A stretch of DNA of 64,000 nucleotides, from NCBI RefSeq assembly GCF_900177705.1, contig NZ_FXBA01000002.1, forward strand, positions 186,001 to 250,000, given 5' to 3'. The position numbers and the translations under genes are program-made. Source of the DNA: Fibrobacter sp. UWB15. GTDB taxonomy: Bacteria > Fibrobacterota > Fibrobacteria > Fibrobacterales > Fibrobacteraceae. Positions within the stretch are counted from its first letter, which is position 1; each line of letters begins with the position of its first letter. Of this stretch, positions 15,858 through 24,471 are shown in pieces. The notes beneath the pieces were generated by a model that saw nothing but the letters and a program-made list of their open reading frames with translations, did no database searches and was not told the origin of the DNA.

Positions 15858-18800
15858 TTATTTCTTAACGCACCTTACGGCAGCGCCCACAAGATCGCCA
15901 CCCATTTTCGGATAACCCGCTAACATGGTTATATAAGTATGAGAACCATCGGAATTCCAGAAAGAGGCCGCGTTACTCGTATTGAACTGCGAAACAGTTT
16001 TCTTACCTCCCGACATATAGGATTCTACATACCCTGTCGGATAAATTCCTACACCAAAGAAGTCATCAACAGAGTATCCATTAAGGTCGGTCCAATTGCC
16101 CGCAAACATGCCAGATGGACTATAATCATAATACATTGACAAGGCCCCAATGAACTCATTCCATTCTGTTTGAGTCGGCAAGCGCCACCCTGACGGGCAC
16201 ACCTTCTTTGCCGCAGTCAAGGAATACAGACGCGCATCACTTCTAGAATTCATCGCCCAGCTGGTATCGCTAGATGATGGCACATAGTTCAAATCTTGGG
16301 CCATCCAAGTCAGTCCCTCGAACGTAACCACCTTGTATTTTGTACCATCACGGCTATCGGTCATATAGTCATTGACAATGGCAACCCACTTGCCAGAAGT
16401 ACACTTGCTAGTGTTGAGCCCGTTAAACATTTCATGCCCTTCTCTAGCAGATGTACACGTTCCCATATACTGCTTGTAACTGGCATATTTCCAGGCAAAG
16501 CCATCGCCCCATATACCGCAAATGAAACGGTCACCTCTATAGCTTACCGTATCGTCGACCGTAGCCCTGCTGCAGACACCCCCCAGAGAATCCATGCTCG
16601 TCATAAGGTGCCAACCTGGTTCTATGTTGTTATAATCGCATATATACTCTTGTTTGTTAAATATGACCGGTCCTTTCGGCATACCGGGTTCACAGTTGCC
16701 ATATATTTGAGAAATAGGAACCGTATACCACTTGCCATAGTGACATTCATACAGAGTATCCTTATATTCCTTGTAGAAAAGCGTATCCGTGTAGGGGCAT
16801 TCTCCCATTACATACTTGAACTCATTCGTTTTCTTCCAATATGCAGTCGTAGAAGTGAGGGTGCATTCATAATATTCGGAGCCCACCTTAATGTTCTCGC
16901 CCACATTCTTTTCGCTGCAGAATCCATTAGCAATTTCGAAGTCGCTCATCTTCAGCCAGGATTTTTTGCAGCAACCATACATCGTCCCCATGAACGAGCC
17001 TGTCTTCCCTGCAGCAAGAGAATCACAGACGCCGTACATATCCGTAATCGACCCCAGCTTCCATGAGCTCTTGCTGCATACGTAAACGGAATCATGAGCC
17101 ACCTTTTTTGCACTGTCATTTGCAGCATCGCAAAAACCGAAGCGGAATTCCAAATCGCTCATTCTCTTCCACCCGGTCGCCCCACAGTAATAATGGACCT
17201 TTTCTACAGAATCAATCTTGCCGACAATCGCTCCCGTACAGAAACCGAGCGTACTGTCCAGAGTACTTATTCTACTCCAGCTAGAACCGGTGCAGTAATA
17301 GCCCAACCCGCTGACATTTACCGTCTTGTACTGTTTCGTGCTGTCACAGACACCACCCAAATCGGCGGCAACGGCCTTGCTCCAACCCGAAGAAGCGCAC
17401 ACATAATCTACGCCTGTTTTCGTTTTGGCAAGGATACCCACAACGTTCTCGTAACATACACCGATTTCATTTTCCAAGTCACTCAATTGGTTCCACCTGC
17501 TGTTTTTACACAGGTATCCATTATCGGCATGCTTCTTGACCGTTCCGACTTTAGAAGAGTCGCATTCCCCAATAAAGTCTTCCAGCCTTGTCGTTCGCCA
17601 TTTCCATGAGGTACTATCGCAGATATAAGTCGACCCCGTTTCGGTCGAATCAATCACCTGTTTCTTTTTCGGAGAACATACGCCGATTTCTGTTTCCAGC
17701 GAACTGAACTTTTGCCACGAAGAATCGCGGCACACAAAAGATAACCCCGTATACTTTACCGTTTCAAAAGTTCTCAAGCTGTCGCAAAAGCCCACGTGGT
17801 CCGTCATCACGGAAAGACGCCAGCCGTTCGTGTCACAAATATACTCCTTTGTTTTCACAACCGTATCTTCGCGAGACTTCAAGGTTTCAAAGGACCCTAT
17901 CAATCTGCCGCGGCAGTACCCCAATTTTTCTTCAAGCTCCGTGAACGCTCTCCAGGAGCCGTTTTCGCAAGCGTAGCGAGCCCCGTTAAACAACAGCGTC
18001 GTAGAATCATTTTCCGACGTACATTCTTCGCGGGCATCCGATACATCGGCTACCTGCCATTCCTTATATTTGCAGATATACATCGTATCATTGAATGTCG
18101 CCGCCGTCCAGTTGATCACGTGGCTGCAGTCATCGGAAAAGTCGTCTTCCCAACGGTTTCCAAGGCACTTGTAGTTGGATTTTTCGTTCACCACGTAAAA
18201 CGGCTTTAAAGTTTCCTTACTCACACTATCGCAAGTGGGCAAATCCTTGACACTTTCGACAATGTAGGTGTAGTTCACACAGCGCAACAGGTAAAAATCA
18301 TGGAAATCCGCAGTCTCGGAAGTCGGCTTCATGTTCATCGGATAAAGTGTCGCAATGCCGTCTTGAGCCATGTACTTGCCGTAATCGTCCAGCCCCTTAC
18401 AAACCAGCGAATCTTTGACTCGGGTGCAATAGCCGCCATACTTCATTTGCAAGGCGCTCACGACCTCCGGGTACTTGCTGCTATAATTGCTAAGCCAGCG
18501 CCAGTCATTCATCGACGGAACAAAGAATCCGCTCGGGCATGCAAAAACAGCCGAAGCAGTATCGATAAGCGCGCCGTATTTTTCGCAATTAGATTCATCA
18601 CTGTCGTAGCAGACACTCGTGGTACTTCTTCCGACATTCGACACGTTCTGGGCCATCCAGATATACCTGCCGATTTGCACCGTCTGGATCGAATCTCCGG
18701 AGTAGGAATCCCTGACGCTACCCTTTATAACCGGTTCGTCGGTCGCCTTGCTGTCGACTTCGGCGTTCCTCGTCGACGTCCCGGAATTCGAAGAACCGGA

Positions 18801-18968
18801 ACCGCCATTATCCTTGGAGTCGCCATTGTCCTTGGAACCTTTTTCGGAAGCGTCATCGGAGGAAACATCAGAAGGCGTAACAGAATCAGATCCAGAACCT
18901 GAACCGCATGCGGTCACAAGAAACGCGCACACAGCAAAAAGGAGAAATGCCTTCAAAAAGACTCTCAT
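15858..18968 (-). CDS. FISUMP-domain lipoprotein with ~17 Cys/Trp modules
   Basis: A 1036-residue lipoprotein: signal peptide with lipobox VTAC near residue 21, an acidic Ser/Gly/Asp linker to ~70, an N-terminal FISUMP domain (~80-245; RYIWMAQNVSN, CPSGFFVPSMNDWRWL), a central array, and a C-terminal FISUMP domain (~875-1036; TWMAQDLNYV, CPSGWRLPTQTEWNEF). The array has about seventeen ~40-residue modules built on Y-x-C-x4-W followed ~20 residues later by G-x-C, most with a SDLE-like spacer. Module number differs from the downstream paralogue, implying expansion by unequal recombination. GAGAGG precedes the ATG. Function is unknown; a cell-surface display or adhesion role is inference. Confidence 0.85.
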   Translation of the reverse strand: MRVFLKAFLLFAVCAFLVTACGSGSGSDSVTPSDVSSDDASEKGSKDNGDSKDNGGSGSSNSGTSTRNAEVDSKATDEPVIKGSVRDSYSGDSIQTVQIGRYIWMAQNVSNVGRSTTSVCYDSDESNCEKYGALIDTASAVFACPSGFFVPSMNDWRWLSNYSSKYPEVVSALQMKYGGYCTRVKDSLVCKGLDDYGKYMAQDGIATLYPMNMKPTSETADFHDFYLLRCVNYTYIVESVKDLPTCDSVSKETLKPFYVVNEKSNYKCLGNRWEDDFSDDCSHVINWTAATFNDTMYICKYKEWQVADVSDAREECTSENDSTTLLFNGARYACENGSWRAFTELEEKLGYCRGRLIGSFETLKSREDTVVKTKEYICDTNGWRLSVMTDHVGFCDSLRTFETVKYTGLSFVCRDSSWQKFSSLETEIGVCSPKKKQVIDSTETGSTYICDSTSWKWRTTRLEDFIGECDSSKVGTVKKHADNGYLCKNSRWNQLSDLENEIGVCYENVVGILAKTKTGVDYVCASSGWSKAVAADLGGVCDSTKQYKTVNVSGLGYYCTGSSWSRISTLDSTLGFCTGAIVGKIDSVEKVHYYCGATGWKRMSDLEFRFGFCDAANDSAKKVAHDSVYVCSKSSWKLGSITDMYGVCDSLAAGKTGSFMGTMYGCCKKSWLKMSDFEIANGFCSEKNVGENIKVGSEYYECTLTSTTAYWKKTNEFKYVMGECPYTDTLFYKEYKDTLYECHYGKWYTVPISQIYGNCEPGMPKGPVIFNKQEYICDYNNIEPGWHLMTSMDSLGGVCSRATVDDTVSYRGDRFICGIWGDGFAWKYASYKQYMGTCTSAREGHEMFNGLNTSKCTSGKWVAIVNDYMTDSRDGTKYKVVTFEGLTWMAQDLNYVPSSSDTSWAMNSRSDARLYSLTAAKKVCPSGWRLPTQTEWNEFIGALSMYYDYSPSGMFAGNWTDLNGYSVDDFFGVGIYPTGYVESYMSGGKKTVSQFNTSNAASFWNSDGSHTYITMLAGYPKMGGDLVGAAVRCVKK

Positions 18969-19013
18969 GTTTTCCTCTCAAATTAACGTCTGAGGCGACA
19001 GCCCGACATTCTA

Positions 19014-19019
19014 AATGTA
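19014..19019 (-). promoter_or_regulatory. Probable -10 box of the FISUMP operon, directly after a terminator
   Basis: TACATT, read on the minus strand as TTTTGCTACATTTAG, starts 2 nt after the T-run of the upstream terminator. It lies 45 nt before the ATG at 18968. No convincing -35 box is seen. Confidence 0.5.
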
Positions 19020-19021
19020 GC

Positions 19022-19053
19022 AAAAAAAACTGGCCGCCCCGCGAGGGACGACC
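19022..19053 (-). terminator. Terminator after the cysteine-peptidase-like gene
   Basis: On the minus strand GGTCGTCCC pairs with GGGGCGGCC around TCGC, followed by eight T residues. A near-identical terminator follows tsf at 21732. Confidence 0.85.
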
Positions 19054-19074
19054 AATTTAATTGTAGCTAGGATG

Positions 19075-19090
19075 GGGCTAAAGCCCCAAC
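19075..19090. repeat. Perfect hairpin downstream of the cysteine-peptidase-like gene
   Basis: TGGGGCT and AGCCCCA are separated by two bases, 75 nt past the stop codon at 19165. It may protect the 3' end or act as an additional termination hairpin; there is no T-tract on either strand. Confidence 0.5.
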
Positions 19091-19164
19091 TCTTTGGTTC
19101 GGTCATGTCCAAGCAAGCTTGGCCGCGACTCTCACCTTACGCGTTTGTCCTACTGTCTACTAAT

Positions 19165-21534
19165 TCACTTGACAGTAAGCATTCGATATCGACTTCCGGA
19201 ATAGACGATATACAGACCTGTAGTCGGCAGCATAATATTCAGTTCTCTTCCATTGGATACCATCTTAGAAATAACCTTGCCTTGAGCGTCTACAACACGG
19301 ACGGCATGTCCATTGGGAATATTGACGACAGTCAACATATTGCCCGAGACCTCCGCAGAGAAATTCGGTTCTTCAAGAAACTGAGCTTTCGGTTCCGCGA
19401 CATCGCTTTCAGCAATCATCTTGGCATAAGCCGGTCTCTTTAAAGGAGAATAGTAAACAACAGACTGCTCTCGAACAGATACCTTACCGCCCAAGAAGCG
19501 ACCATAGGCCGAAATGCCCTTTGTTGTACCTAGGCGAATGGTTGATTTTGGAGCATAAATGGAGCCGTACCATTTGTTATCGATATTGACATTGTAGGTA
19601 GCATGCTGAATCAATACAAATTGTCCCGTCATATCCCCAACATCTGCATCACTAGGTTTCACGAACGCAGCTTTCCAATTTACAAAGCCACAGGTATGCA
19701 AGTTCGTACGATGCGTGTTATCCAAAAGCTTGACTTTAGAGCCAGCCATAAGCGTAATGGTACCAACATACAAATCGCCATTACCAAGAACCAGCGTTCC
19801 ACCGCTTTCTACGATAAGGCTCCTAATCGGTGTCGACGGAGTGATCGTCAGAGTTTCGCCGCTATACACGTAAGCATCCCTTGTACCCGTATCATATACA
19901 GCATGCTTTGTCACAACATACTGCCATGCCCCGCCACCAAGAAACACATGGCCATAACCAATAGCAGAGTTACTTCTGGTCATGCTGCCTTCTTCATCCG
20001 CCCTATAGAAATATACGAAAGGTGCAACGCTTCCATCGCCCAATCTGACCTTGCCCTTGGAATCAATAAAGCCCGCATGAGCATTTTCACGAAGATCCAC
20101 AGCATAATTATCATTGCCCTTATATTCAGAAGCGATGCGACATCCATTGTAACGAGGGCGGTAATCACGCCGCTCATTCTTATAGGAGATGTATGTAGGC
20201 CGGCTATCGGAGTTCCAGCATTCTACATTCTTTCCAAGTTCAACACGGCCCAACGAATAGATGGTATAGCTTCCCGGGACGTTATCCGAAACCGTGACTT
20301 TATCTATGTCCGGAAGATACGGATCGGTTTCTCCTTCATCCCAAAGGCCGTTCCTATTTTTATCTTCATAGCCATCTGAACGGTTATCCCCATCCGTATT
20401 GGACTTCTTTTCGGGAAGTATTTCTTCAATTTCCAAGGCCCGACCATTTTTTTTATCGTAGGCCGAGCTCAAGTTAAGGAACTCAATGGCCTTTGTATTA
20501 GGATCGTAAAGGTAATTAATGTCAATTTGCAAACGTATAATTTTGGCGTGAATTTCCTGAGAATCGCTCAAAGCATCGCGATCTGTCGACGCGCCATTAG
20601 GATTAGTTTTAAAACGATATTTTTCGTCAAAGTCACACAAGCCATCATTATCAGAATCCTTATCAACCGGAAATTCCGTATCAGATCCAATCAATTCACT
20701 TGGTTTTTCATAGGCAACCCAACCTTCAATATCTAGTTGGTCAAAGTATACATAACCTTCAGTTCCATGGTTGTCGAAATTTACACAATGAACCAATTTC
20801 CTTTTTTCTGAATCCTCGGCTACGGCATCAATCAACATAGCATGCTGAGGCACACTGATATAAACTGGTTTATCTTTTTTCAGGTCCGACAATATAGAGG
20901 CTATATCAAGCACATTTGGACGATATACACTTTGGGCATATCTATTAAACATTTTTCTGAAAACGGCCTCGAGAGAAGCGTCACTACCCCCATATTGTAA
21001 CAAGAAGGCATCATATCCAGGATGAGTATAAATACTAGAATTGCCCAAAGCTGAATTTTGGCCCCAGAAGACCATTTCATCCTGTGTCATCGGCTTAAAA
21101 TTAGACGGAAAGGTAATAGTTTTTTCAGCCTTGTACTTATTATAAAAGTAATGATACAGGTTATATGCAGCAACAGCCCAGCACCGATACATTAAGGGTT
21201 CCCTATTATCGCTCCAGCCGTTGTACATGTGGCCTTCTGTTGTCATTTCGGTATAGCCCAGTGCGTCAGAAGCTGGTCCCCAGGTCGTCACCGTCATCTT
21301 AGTGTCCTTGATGGCACCATAAGAAGGGGCCGCTAAGTCATAAAGGACCGTGAGTTTCTTAGTTACAGGCTGAGACAGTCCCGCAGTTCTGTAATTTTCA
21401 TAGACGACATAATTTACAGAGGTTCCTGGCTTCGCCTTTGTTCTCGTATGAGGTATAATGCTCGCCGCAAAAGACTCTGCACTCCAAAGCCCTACAAGGG
21501 TTAGTGCAAAAACAACATTCCTTTGAATGTTCAT
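19165..21534 (-). CDS. Secreted papain-like cysteine-peptidase-domain protein with calcium-type Asp repeats and C-terminal sorting-like domain
   Basis: A 789-residue exported protein (signal peptide MNIQRNVVFALTLVGLWSAESFA). Residues ~90-280 resemble a C39/papain-like peptidase: YRCWAVAAYNLYHYF supplies a putative catalytic Cys, and ISVPQHAMLIDAV a putative His. Asp-rich motifs follow (DSDNDGLCDFDE, NTDGDNRSDGYEDKNRNGLW), as in thrombospondin-3 or dockerin-like calcium sites, then beta-rich repeats. The last ~70 residues (VVNIPNGHAVRVVDAQGKVI ... YRMLTVK) look like a Por/type-IX-style sorting domain. No ribosome binding site stands out. The proteolytic assignment rests on two motifs only. An AT-rich 300-bp region lies upstream. 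Confidence 0.6.
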   Translation of the reverse strand: MNIQRNVVFALTLVGLWSAESFAASIIPHTRTKAKPGTSVNYVVYENYRTAGLSQPVTKKLTVLYDLAAPSYGAIKDTKMTVTTWGPASDALGYTEMTTEGHMYNGWSDNREPLMYRCWAVAAYNLYHYFYNKYKAEKTITFPSNFKPMTQDEMVFWGQNSALGNSSIYTHPGYDAFLLQYGGSDASLEAVFRKMFNRYAQSVYRPNVLDIASILSDLKKDKPVYISVPQHAMLIDAVAEDSEKRKLVHCVNFDNHGTEGYVYFDQLDIEGWVAYEKPSELIGSDTEFPVDKDSDNDGLCDFDEKYRFKTNPNGASTDRDALSDSQEIHAKIIRLQIDINYLYDPNTKAIEFLNLSSAYDKKNGRALEIEEILPEKKSNTDGDNRSDGYEDKNRNGLWDEGETDPYLPDIDKVTVSDNVPGSYTIYSLGRVELGKNVECWNSDSRPTYISYKNERRDYRPRYNGCRIASEYKGNDNYAVDLRENAHAGFIDSKGKVRLGDGSVAPFVYFYRADEEGSMTRSNSAIGYGHVFLGGGAWQYVVTKHAVYDTGTRDAYVYSGETLTITPSTPIRSLIVESGGTLVLGNGDLYVGTITLMAGSKVKLLDNTHRTNLHTCGFVNWKAAFVKPSDADVGDMTGQFVLIQHATYNVNIDNKWYGSIYAPKSTIRLGTTKGISAYGRFLGGKVSVREQSVVYYSPLKRPAYAKMIAESDVAEPKAQFLEEPNFSAEVSGNMLTVVNIPNGHAVRVVDAQGKVISKMVSNGRELNIMLPTTGLYIVYSGSRYRMLTVK

Positions 21535-21834
21535 ATTGTTCTCTCCTATTTTTGATTGTACAAAACAAGTTTATCCAAAATTTCGTACAAATTCAAGACT
21601 CGGTGGAGAATAATAAAAAAAACATTTCAAAAAAACAAGTACATTTTTACATACAAAATACTTTTTTTACACAAATTAATCCAAAAGGAGCACTACAAAT
21701 CCAAACGTATTCTATACTTGCCAGAAAATTTAAAAAGGCCGCCCCGCGAGGGAGCGACCAATTTAATTTCTCTAGCACACAGCGTTTTCAGCAGAGGCAT
21801 CACTGTCTACTGCCTACTTCCTACTGTCTACTAA
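21535..21834. other. 300-bp intergenic region between tsf and the cysteine-peptidase-like gene
   Basis: The left ~190 bp is very AT-rich and presumably carries the promoter of the leftward peptidase gene. It is followed by the tsf terminator (21732-21759) and then degenerate CTGTCTACTGCCTACTTCCT repeats ending CTGTCTACTAATT (21806-21838). No gene was recognised. Confidence 0.6.
21732..21759 (-). terminator. Terminator after tsf
   Basis: On the minus strand GGTCGCTCCC pairs with GGGGCGGCC around TCGC with one bulge, then TTTTT. It is near-identical to the terminator at 19022-19053, including the AATTAAATT that precedes both. Confidence 0.85.
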
Positions 21835-21838
21835 TTAG
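21806..21838. repeat. Degenerate AGTAGACAGTAGG-type repeat
   Basis: Tandem near-copies of CTGTCTACTGCCTACTTCCT, the reverse complement of the sequence seen after cysS at 11128-11153. A shorter copy, CCTACTGTCTACTAATTCAC, lies at 19148. Confidence 0.6.
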
Positions 21839-22719
21839 TTACCGCGTTCGAAGCGGATGAAGTTCACGACCTTCAAGCTGGAAAGACCGAGAGCCTTAGC
21901 AACGACTTCCTGGAGGTAGTCCTTGACGCTGAGCTTCTTCGGGTTCTTTTCGGACATGAAGAATTCCTGGTCTTCGAGAACGATTTCCTTGAGCACCTTG
22001 GCGACGCGACCGTCAATCTGGCGCTGCAAGAATTCGGGCTTCGGAGCCTTGCCGGAAGCTTCGATCTGGGCCTTGGCGATTTCCTTTTCCTTTTCGATGG
22101 TTTCGGCCGGGACGGCAGCATCGTTCAGGGCGACCGGAGCAAATGCAGCGGCCTGCATAGCGATGTCCTTAGCAGCCTGCTTGAGAGCAGCTTCGTCAGA
22201 AGCGGTACCTTCGAAAGCGAGTTCGGTAATCACGCCGATCTTGCCCTTCATGTGGCTGTAAACGCCAAACACGGAGTTAGCGACCTTCTTGATTTCGGCG
22301 AACTTGCGGAAGTCGATGTTTTCCTGGATCTTGACGAGCACATCCTGGAGCACATCGTTGATCTTCTTGCCATCGACAACGGCGTTCTTGAGGTCTTCGA
22401 CAGAGGCGATAGCCTGAGTTTCGACAGCCTTCACAGCCATGTTGGCGAGAGCGACGAAGTCGTCGTTGTTGGAAACCGGTTCCGTTTCGCAAGAGAGTTC
22501 GAAAGCGGCAGCCTTGTCGGCGGTTTCGATCAAGTAGATGCGGCCTTCCTTGGCGGCCTTGTCGGCGCGCTTGGCGGCAACGGCAGCACCCTGCTTGCGG
22601 AGGAGTTCAACGGCCTTGTCCATGTCGCCGTCAGTTTCGGTGAGGGCCTTCTTGCACTGCATCATGCCCACGCCAGTCTTCTGACGGAGTTCGTTAACGA
22701 GGGAAGCGGTAATCTGCAT
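21835..22719 (-). CDS. tsf: Translation elongation factor Ts
   Basis: A 294-residue EF-Ts, the GDP/GTP exchange factor for EF-Tu. It shows the N-terminal UBA-like signature LVNELRQKTGVGMMQCKKAL and the core contact segment CETEPVSNNDDFV (the TDFV region). The length is typical. The start lies just after the rpsB stop on the same strand (1-nt gap), the classical rpsB-tsf operon. It is followed by a strong terminator at 21732-21759. Confidence 0.97.
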   Translation of the reverse strand: MQITASLVNELRQKTGVGMMQCKKALTETDGDMDKAVELLRKQGAAVAAKRADKAAKEGRIYLIETADKAAAFELSCETEPVSNNDDFVALANMAVKAVETQAIASVEDLKNAVVDGKKINDVLQDVLVKIQENIDFRKFAEIKKVANSVFGVYSHMKGKIGVITELAFEGTASDEAALKQAAKDIAMQAAAFAPVALNDAAVPAETIEKEKEIAKAQIEASGKAPKPEFLQRQIDGRVAKVLKEIVLEDQEFFMSEKNPKKLSVKDYLQEVVAKALGLSSLKVVNFIRFERGN

Positions 22720-22720
22720 A

Positions 22721-23461
22721 TTACTTTTCTTCCTCGCCGTTGTCGAACTTCTTCACTTCTTCCTTATCGGCCTTCTTGTCGGCGGAACGCTTTGCAACGT
22801 TAGCAGCGATGTAGTCGATGATGAGCGTGAGGGACTTCACGGCGTCATCGTTGGCCGGAATCGGATAGTCCACGAGAGTCGGGTCGACGTTCGTGTCGCA
22901 AATGCCGATGATAGGAATGTGGAGGCGGCGAGCTTCAGCCACGGCGATCTTTTCGTGAGCGAGGTCGGTCACGACGAGGAGGCCCGGGAGGTTCACCATT
23001 TCACGGATGCCACCGAACACGGAAAGGAGCTTTTCGCGTTCGCGGTTCTTGTCGAGGACTTCCTTCTTGGAGAGGGCCTGGAAAGTGCCATCGGCTTCCA
23101 TGGCGTCGATCTTGTCAATCTTCTTGATGGACTTACGAACGGTCTGGAAGTTCGTGAGCATACCACCGAGCCAGCGGTTGGTCACGGAGAACTGGTTGCA
23201 AGAAGCAGCAGCGTCGAGCACGCACTGACGAGCGGTCGGCTTGGTGCCAACGAAGAGCACGGTCTTGCCAGATTCAGAAATCTTGGCAGCGGCCTTAGCG
23301 GCTTCTTCAAGGAGTTCGCGAGTCTTGGAGAGGTTGAGAACGTAGATGCCGTTCTTTTCAGCCAAGATGTAGGGTTTCATTTTCGGGTTCCAGCGCTGAG
23401 TCTGGTGACCAAAGTGGGAGCCTGCAGCAAGCAGATCTTCGACAGAAGGCAGATTTGCCAT
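22721..23461 (-). CDS. rpsB: 30S ribosomal protein S2
   Basis: A 246-residue S2 protein. Signatures include LLAAGSHFGHQTQRWNPKMK at the start, VLFVGTKPTARQ, WLGGMLTNF, and VTDLAHEKIAVAEARRL...PIIGICDTNVDP. The last ~20 residues are a lysine/glutamate-rich tail. GGAAAA precedes the ATG. It is preceded by an unusually long (~145 nt) GC-rich leader starting from a TATATT promoter, which may carry autoregulation, and is followed after 1 nt by tsf. Confidence 0.97.
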   Translation of the reverse strand: MANLPSVEDLLAAGSHFGHQTQRWNPKMKPYILAEKNGIYVLNLSKTRELLEEAAKAAAKISESGKTVLFVGTKPTARQCVLDAAASCNQFSVTNRWLGGMLTNFQTVRKSIKKIDKIDAMEADGTFQALSKKEVLDKNREREKLLSVFGGIREMVNLPGLLVVTDLAHEKIAVAEARRLHIPIIGICDTNVDPTLVDYPIPANDDAVKSLTLIIDYIAANVAKRSADKKADKEEVKKFDNGEEEK

Positions 23462-23605
23462 AATGTATTTTCCTTTTCGGTTGTTACTACCCGGACTGCA
23501 ATTAAGCCGCGAAGCACAGAGCGGACCCAGGGGTCAGGACGGTGCCACCGAAGCGACTCTCGCAAGCCGGTGATTGGTTTTACCCGGGCGTAATTGCCCG
23601 AGCGG
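23462..23605 (-). promoter_or_regulatory. Long structured 5' leader of rpsB-tsf
   Basis: About 144 nt lie between the expected transcription start and the rpsB ATG. The leader contains CTCGGGCAATTACGCCCGGG (an obvious hairpin) followed by GC-rich segments able to pair (GCGAGAGTCGCTTCGGTGG; CCCCTGGGTCC). Leaders of this length before rpsB often serve S2 feedback control; that function is inferred. Confidence 0.45.
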
Positions 23606-23610
23606 CGCAA

Positions 23611-23639
23611 AATATAGAAAAGTTCTAAATTTGTGTCCA
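23611..23639 (-). promoter_or_regulatory. Promoter of rpsB-tsf
   Basis: TGGACA (23634-23639), a 17-bp spacer, then TATATT (23611-23616), read on the minus strand within TTTTCTATATTTTG. Confidence 0.65.
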
Positions 23640-23655
23640 TGCCCGAATTCTCATA

Positions 23656-23830
23656 ATGGTCGCAAACCCCAAAGAAGATCATTCTGCTTTCGAGCTGTGC
23701 CTGGATGGACCTGGACGTGGTCTACGAACCGATCCGCAAGCAGTTCGACATTATCTTGGGGCACGAGGGTTACACGCTGATTGCAGCCCCACAGATGCGC
23801 GCACTTGACCACCGCGGCGGCAACTTCTAG
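23656..23830 (+). pseudogene. Short frameshifted ORF remnant
   Basis: From the ATG at 23656 the frame reads MVANPKE, but the protein-like sequence continues in the +1 frame after CCCCAAAG. It goes KIILLSSCAWMDLDVVYEP, later LIAAPQMRALDHRGGNF, and ends in TAG at 23828-23830. The 175-nt span is one base over a multiple of three, so a single inserted base or a programmed shift would unite the parts. The family is not recognised. The stop is 3 bp inside the convergent OMP gene. It could equally be a ~41-codon gene starting at an internal ATG, or non-coding. Confidence 0.35.
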
Positions 23831-24471
23831 TTGTTCTTCTGTCCGAACCAATATGTCATATACAAACGGAAGCGCAATTCGCTGATGTCTGTAGATTTGT
23901 ATTTATCGGATTCCTTGAACATTCCCAGGAACTCGTAGCCGGCTCTTAAGCCAAATTCAAAGCCGTCATATTTCCAGCCAAAGGCAAACATCGCATCAAA
24001 CCAAAAATCGTTCGCATAGTCTATTTCATCATCTGAGTAGATTTCATCGTCGTCTAATTCGACTTTTTCTTCGACAAACGGGAACCGAAAAGACGGGCCC
24101 GCTGCCACGAAAAAATGGTCCGTCGCAAAATAGTCCCACAACACGGTAATTTCCCAAGCATTCGTCATGACAGAATCCTTAACCGTGCGGTGCTGGTATT
24201 CATATTCGCTAGAAAAACCGAAAGCACCATCGACACCTAGATCCACAAGCACCGACATTCTGCTTGCCACAGGGAAAGCCATTCGGAAAGCAACACCTCC
24301 CCCAGCCGACACATTTTCGTCGTAAAGGTCCGCGTCTTCCCCGGTCATATAAGACGGTCCAAGGCCCAACATGATGCCCATGCTGAATTTCTTGAACGCA
24401 GCATCACTTCCTGCAAAAGACGGAACCACCAAAATCAAGGAAAGCAATATGACAGCAATTCTATTTTTCAT
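23827..24471 (-). CDS. Small outer-membrane beta-barrel protein
   Basis: A 214-residue exported protein from MKNRIAVILLSLILVVPSFAG. The mature part alternates amphipathic strands with acidic loops (VELDDDEIYSDDEIDYAND) and ends RFRLYMTYWFGQKNN, like an eight- to ten-stranded barrel. The ATG at 24471 overlaps the end of the upstream lipoprotein gene by 11 nt, indicating translational coupling. The ORF could be extended upstream but that would destroy the signal peptide. The lipoprotein/OMP pairing suggests one envelope function, unidentified. Confidence 0.7.
   Translation of the reverse strand: MKNRIAVILLSLILVVPSFAGSDAAFKKFSMGIMLGLGPSYMTGEDADLYDENVSAGGGVAFRMAFPVASRMSVLVDLGVDGAFGFSSEYEYQHRTVKDSVMTNAWEITVLWDYFATDHFFVAAGPSFRFPFVEEKVELDDDEIYSDDEIDYANDFWFDAMFAFGWKYDGFEFGLRAGYEFLGMFKESDKYKSTDISELRFRLYMTYWFGQKNN

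Noticed and set aside
23651-23851. 66-codon minus-strand ORF (MVRTEEQLEVAAAV)
   Set aside because: It overlaps the OMP end out of frame and the plus-strand remnant looks more protein-like; no signal for initiation.
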